NCBI RefSeq assembly: GCF_015356825.1
Contig: NZ_JAACYW010000110.1
Location: 1 to 33,266, forward strand
Source of the DNA: Catenulispora rubra
Lineage (GTDB): Bacteria > Actinomycetota > Actinomycetes > Streptomycetales > Catenulisporaceae
Direction of reading: 5' to 3'
Length of the DNA: 33,266 nucleotides
Shown: positions 30,176-33,266 of the stretch, one piece after another
Layout: every line of letters begins with the position of its first letter
How positions within the stretch are numbered: the stretch's first letter is position 1
The notes under the pieces: model-generated
The model's input: the letters and a program-made list of their open reading frames with translations, nothing else
What the model was told of the DNA's origin: nothing
The model's database searches: none
Position numbers and translations under genes: made by a program

Positions 30176-30766
30176 CTAGCCGCGCAGCCCCGCAAGCGTG
30201 ACGCCCACCAGCCGCTCGACCGCCGCCTTCGACGGCAGGCTTCCGGCGCCGTTCAGCGCGTTCACGCAGTACACGGCCAGTTCGGCGGGCGGGACGTCGG
30301 AGCGGACCGCGCCGCGGTCGGCGGCGTCGGCGATCAGTTGGCTGACGAAGTGCTCCAGGTGTTGGTGGGCTTGGTGTACCTGGGGCGAGCTGTGCAGGGA
30401 CGCGGCGATGTCGGTGCCACTGTGACCGCCGTGGCCGCCGTGGCCTTCGCGGTCGCGGCGGTTGCGGTGTGCGTAGGCGCGGAGCACCGCTTCGAGGCGG
30501 TCGTCGGCGTCCGCCTTGGCCGCCGCCTGCATCAGCTCGGCCATGTGCTGGACCACCTGGCGGTCGTGCCAGGCGGCGAGGATCGAGGCGACGTCGGGGA
30601 AGTACTTGTAGAGCGTCGCGCGGCCGATGCCGCCGGCCTGGGCGATGCCCGACATGGTGACGGCCGTCAGGCCGCGGTCGGCGACCAGGGCGGCGGTGGC
30701 GTCGAGGATGGCCTCGCGGACGGCGTCGCGGTGGTCGGCGAGGCTGTCGCTCCAGATCTTGGGCAC
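30176..30766 (-). CDS. TetR-family transcriptional regulator
   Basis: This is a 196-residue repressor. The N-terminal helix-turn-helix is REAILDATAALVADRGLTAVTMSGIAQAGGIGRATLYKYFPDVASILAAW, a typical TetR domain. The ligand domain contains a His-Gly repeat (GHGGHGGHSG, about 108-117). The GTG at 30766 has only weak ribosome-site support; TATAAC eight bases upstream suggests a leaderless or near-leaderless message. It is divergent from the methyltransferase gene and likely represses it through the site at 30811-30828. Confidence 0.9.
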   Translation of the reverse strand: MPKIWSDSLADHRDAVREAILDATAALVADRGLTAVTMSGIAQAGGIGRATLYKYFPDVASILAAWHDRQVVQHMAELMQAAAKADADDRLEAVLRAYAHRNRRDREGHGGHGGHSGTDIAASLHSSPQVHQAHQHLEHFVSQLIADAADRGAVRSDVPPAELAVYCVNALNGAGSLPSKAAVERLVGVTLAGLRG

Positions 30767-30810
30767 GGCTCCATGTTATACAACCTGTCCATGATCGAGA
30801 CACTTCGTCG

Positions 30811-30828
30811 TTGACAGAGACAGTCTGT
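30811..30828. promoter_or_regulatory. TTGACA -35 overlapping a TetR-type operator
   Basis: TTGACA (30811-30816) faces the methyltransferase gene. It overlaps ACAGA-GACAG-TCTGT (30814-30828), with the perfect core AGACAGTCT at 30818-30826. A repressor bound here would block the rightward promoter. The -10 is unclear. Confidence 0.5.
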
Positions 30829-30845
30829 ATTGAAAAACTGGAGCG

Positions 30846-31505
30846 GTGACGGAACAGCGAAATCCGATATGGGACCCCAACGGCTCGCCGCGCGCCCCGT
30901 GGGACGTCCGGAGACCGCAGCCCGCGATCCAGGCGCTGGTCGAGGCCGGCGGGTTCAGCGGCCGGGTGTTGGACGTGGGGTGCGGGTACGGGGAGAACGC
31001 GCTTTGCATAGCGGCGTCCGGGCTGCACGTGACCGGTTACGACCTGGACCGGGAGGCCCTGGACTGGGCCAAGGACCGAGCCGATGAACGCGGGCTCCGC
31101 GATCGGACCCGGTTCCTTCGTTTCGACGCGCGAAGGCTGATCAACCTCGCCGGTGACACGCCGTACGAGACGGTCCTGGACTCGCTGGTGTTCCACTCCT
31201 ACAAGACCCCGGCGCGTCGAGCGCGGCACGTCGCGGGCCTGGGCACCGTGCTGGCGCCGGGCGGACGGCTGCACGTGCTGTGCTACAGCGACCAGCACGT
31301 CGGGCCGCCGGACCCGCCGCACACGGTCTCGCTCGCCGCCATCCGGGAGGCGTTCGCCGACGGCTGGACCGTGGACGAGGTCCGCGAGACGACGAGTATC
31401 TCGAATCTCGCTCCTGACGGAGTCGCCTCGTGGCTTGTCACCTGTAGCCGCTCGACCGGTTCCACCGGTTCTAGCCGTTCTATCCCTTATCGAGAGGAAT
31501 CCTGA
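30846..31505 (+). CDS. Class I SAM-dependent methyltransferase
   Basis: This is a 219-residue methyltransferase starting at GTG 30846 with GGAG close upstream. Motif I is VLDVGCGYGENALCIAASG, strand 2 ends VTGYDLDREALDWAK, motif II/III is TRFLRFDARRL, and motif IV is TVLDSLVFHSYK. Later LAPGGRLHVLCYSD is the post-motif strand. The C-terminal tail is a Ser/Thr/Gly/Arg repeat (SRSTGSTGSSRS), derived from a short tandem DNA repeat. It is the first gene of a pair with a DUF2218 gene 2 bp downstream. The substrate is unknown; TetR control suggests detoxification of a small molecule (inference). Confidence 0.9.
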   Translation: MTEQRNPIWDPNGSPRAPWDVRRPQPAIQALVEAGGFSGRVLDVGCGYGENALCIAASGLHVTGYDLDREALDWAKDRADERGLRDRTRFLRFDARRLINLAGDTPYETVLDSLVFHSYKTPARRARHVAGLGTVLAPGGRLHVLCYSDQHVGPPDPPHTVSLAAIREAFADGWTVDEVRETTSISNLAPDGVASWLVTCSRSTGSTGSSRSIPYREES

Positions 31506-31507
31506 CT

Positions 31508-31801
31508 ATGCCTACGGTTGAAGCCCGCGTATCCACCGACCGCGCGTCCCGCTACCTCCAGCAGTTGTGTTCGCACGCCGCACGGATGCACCACGGCGGT
31601 CCGAGGGCCGAGGCCACGTCCGACACCACCGGCCGGATAACGCGCGGCACCGCGGTATGCGATCTGACCGCCGGTCCGAACGCCCTCGAACTGCGCATCG
31701 CCGCGGACGACGAGGAGCAGCTCAAAGCCTTGCAGCAGGCCGTGACCCGGACGCTGGAGCGGGTCGGGCGGCGTGACGGTTTGACAGTGTTCTGGGGGTA
31801 G
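31508..31801 (+). CDS. DUF2218-family protein
   Basis: This 97-residue protein matches the small DUF2218 family: VEARVSTDRASRYLQQLCSHAARMHHGG at the start, RGTAVCDLTAGPNALELRIAADDEEQLKALQQAVTRTLERVG in the middle, and LTVFWG at the end. The biochemical role of the family is not known to me. ATG 31508 is preceded by GAGAGGA inside the end of the methyltransferase gene, so the two are co-transcribed and probably share TetR control. Confidence 0.88.
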   Translation: MPTVEARVSTDRASRYLQQLCSHAARMHHGGPRAEATSDTTGRITRGTAVCDLTAGPNALELRIAADDEEQLKALQQAVTRTLERVGRRDGLTVFWG

Positions 31802-31855
31802 ATCGGGGTAGGCCCTGCTCCCGATCGCGAGGGCGGCCATGCAGAATGGCTGACC

Positions 31856-33266
31856 ATGGAGGCTTTTCGCGATCAACACGGCATCCCCCACGCCCGCGCG
31901 GCGTCCGTCGAGGCGGCGTTCCGGGCCCAGGGGCATCTGGCGGCCCTGGACCGGGGCCTGCAGATGGAGTACGTCCGGCGCAAAGCCTTGGGGACGTGGG
32001 CTGAGGTGGTCGGATCGCGGGCGCTTTCCGATGACAGGTTCTCCCGGCGGGTCGGCCTCGCGGCGGCGGCCCGCCGTTCGTATGAGGTCCTGGCCGACGA
32101 GACCAAGGCAATCTTCGTCGCGTACGCCGAGGGGGTGAACGCGGCGCTGCCCGGGAGTCTGGCCGGCTGCGACCTGCCGGAGGCGCCGGCGCCGTGGGAG
32201 CCCTGGCACAGCGTGGCGGTGTACCTCGGCCGGCACGTCGGTATGGGGAGCATGGCGCACAAGCTGTTCCGGACCGCGTTACTGCCGGTCGTGCCGGCGG
32301 ACGTGGTGTGGCGGGTGCGGGCCAACGCCAGGGACGAGCTGGTCGTGGTGCCGACCGGGGCGGTGCACCGGGTCGACGTCGAGGGGCCGCCGGAGGGGCA
32401 CGGCGAGAAGGTCCGCGAGTGGTTGAACGGGCTCGCCGAGGTGCAGACGGTCGCCGCGTCCGCGGATCCGGCGGCCGGGAGCAACAACTGGGTGGTGTCC
32501 GGGGCGCACACCGTTTCGGGGCGGCCGCTGCTGGCCGGGGATCCGCACCGGCCGTTCGAGACGCCGGGGCCGTACTGGCAGAACCACGTGTCCTGCGACG
32601 CGTTCGACGCGATCGGACTGTCCTTCCCGGGCGTCCCCGGCTTCCCGCACTTCGGCCACAACGCGCACGTGGCGTGGGGTATCACGCACGGGATGGCCGA
32701 CGACCAGGACCTGTTCGTGGAGAACCTGGACCGCGTGGACGCGCGCACCGAGGTGATCCGGGTGCGGGACGCCGAGCCGGTCGAGATCACGGTGTACACC
32801 AGCGAGCGCGGCGGCGTGGTGGTGCAGGACGACGCCGCGAACACCGGGCTGGCGCTGCGCTGGACCGGGACCGCGGAGGCCGACCGGACGCTGGACTGCC
32901 TGCTGCCGATGCTGACGACCACGTCGGTCGCCGAGCTCGACGAGGTGATGCGCGGGTGGGCGGTGCCGGTGGACCATCTGATGATGGCGGACGTGCACGG
33001 GGCGATCGGGTACCGGCTGCGGGGGCGCGTGCCGACCCGGGACGTGGCGAATTCGTGGGCTGCGGTGCCGGGGTGGGATGCGGAGTACGCGTGGACGGGG
33101 TGGGTGCCGTTCGATCGGATGCCGGCGGCGCGTGATCCTGAGGAGGGGTTGTTGGTTTCGGCGAACAACCGGCCGAGCGCGGACACCACGCCTTATGTGG
33201 CGCACGACTTCGCCGGGCCGGCGCGGGCTACGCGGATTCTGCAGCTGCTGCGGGAGGGCGTGGCGG
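31856..33266 (+). CDS. Penicillin-acylase-family (Ntn hydrolase) precursor, 3' end missing
   Basis: 470 codons are open from ATG 31856 to the window end. The family cleaves its precursor before a serine that becomes the N-terminal nucleophile. Here the site is Gly208-Ser209 in AAGSNNWVVSG, with the following PLLAGDPHRPFETPGPYWQNHV and GVPGFPHFGHNAHVAWGIT typical of the beta subunit. The alpha part (1-208) begins EAFRDQHGIPHARAASVEAAFRAQGHLAALDRGLQMEY. No signal peptide is visible at this start, so a cytoplasmic acylase or a missed upstream start is possible. Substrates of the family include beta-lactams, acyl-homoserine lactones and cyclic lipopeptides; none can be singled out. There is no clear ribosome site. 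Confidence 0.88.
   Translation, partial: MEAFRDQHGIPHARAASVEAAFRAQGHLAALDRGLQMEYVRRKALGTWAEVVGSRALSDDRFSRRVGLAAAARRSYEVLADETKAIFVAYAEGVNAALPGSLAGCDLPEAPAPWEPWHSVAVYLGRHVGMGSMAHKLFRTALLPVVPADVVWRVRANARDELVVVPTGAVHRVDVEGPPEGHGEKVREWLNGLAEVQTVAASADPAAGSNNWVVSGAHTVSGRPLLAGDPHRPFETPGPYWQNHVSCDAFDAIGLSFPGVPGFPHFGHNAHVAWGITHGMADDQDLFVENLDRVDARTEVIRVRDAEPVEITVYTSERGGVVVQDDAANTGLALRWTGTAEADRTLDCLLPMLTTTSVAELDEVMRGWAVPVDHLMMADVHGAIGYRLRGRVPTRDVANSWAAVPGWDAEYAWTGWVPFDRMPAARDPEEGLLVSANNRPSADTTPYVAHDFAGPARATRILQLLREGVA

Overview
The window is high-GC DNA with the compact layout of an actinomycete: many 4-bp ATGA stop/start overlaps, frequent GTG and TTG starts, divergent regulator/target pairs, and a 24-residue ribosomal protein bL37, which is known from actinobacterial ribosomes. 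The genus cannot be fixed from the sequence. A spore-forming soil lineage such as Streptomycetales or Catenulisporales is a guess. No tRNA, rRNA, CRISPR array, insertion sequence or integrase was seen. The content reads as ordinary chromosome, rich in regulators and accessory metabolism.

Left part (1-10.3 kb). A partial unknown gene is divergent from a two-gene repair unit: an ATP-dependent DNA ligase of the LigC type and a LigD-type primase-polymerase (Prim-PolC type). This unit converges on a DinB-family polymerase that has isoleucine at the steric-gate position. Then come an HxlR regulator divergent from a QOR2-like NAD(P)-binding oxidoreductase, a lone radical-SAM enzyme with a CX8CX2C cluster motif and a strong hairpin after it, a probably lipid-anchored penicillin-binding protein, a methyltransferase-like protein, and a MarR regulator coupled to a small unknown gene.

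Middle (10.7-23.8 kb). A YtrA-type GntR regulator, an ABC ATPase and a permease form an overlapping operon behind a near-consensus promoter and a palindromic operator. An alpha/beta hydrolase follows. After it lies about 420 bp of repeat-bearing non-coding DNA and a SagB-type twin nitroreductase gene with no RiPP partner genes. Next is a signalling locus: a NarL-type response regulator divergent from a degenerate histidine kinase, an intact membrane histidine kinase and an acetylxylan-esterase-like hydrolase. A membrane-anchored HAF-repeat/CHRD protein and an RpiB-like protein with altered active-site residues close this part.

Right part (23.8-33.3 kb). A cobalamin riboswitch precedes cbtB, cbtA and a FhuF-like iron-sulfur reductase gene, suggesting a B12-controlled cobalt-uptake unit that includes a metal reductase. 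Next are a hemerythrin-domain protein, bL37, a short UvrA-like ABC ATPase divergent from a regulator with two MerR domains, a TetR regulator divergent from a methyltransferase/DUF2218 pair, and a penicillin-acylase-family precursor cut by the window end.

A recurring feature is short tandem repeats of 6, 9 or 18 bp in protein tails and linkers (DinB, GntR, FhuF, MerR, TetR and others). These keep the reading frame and add low-complexity stretches.
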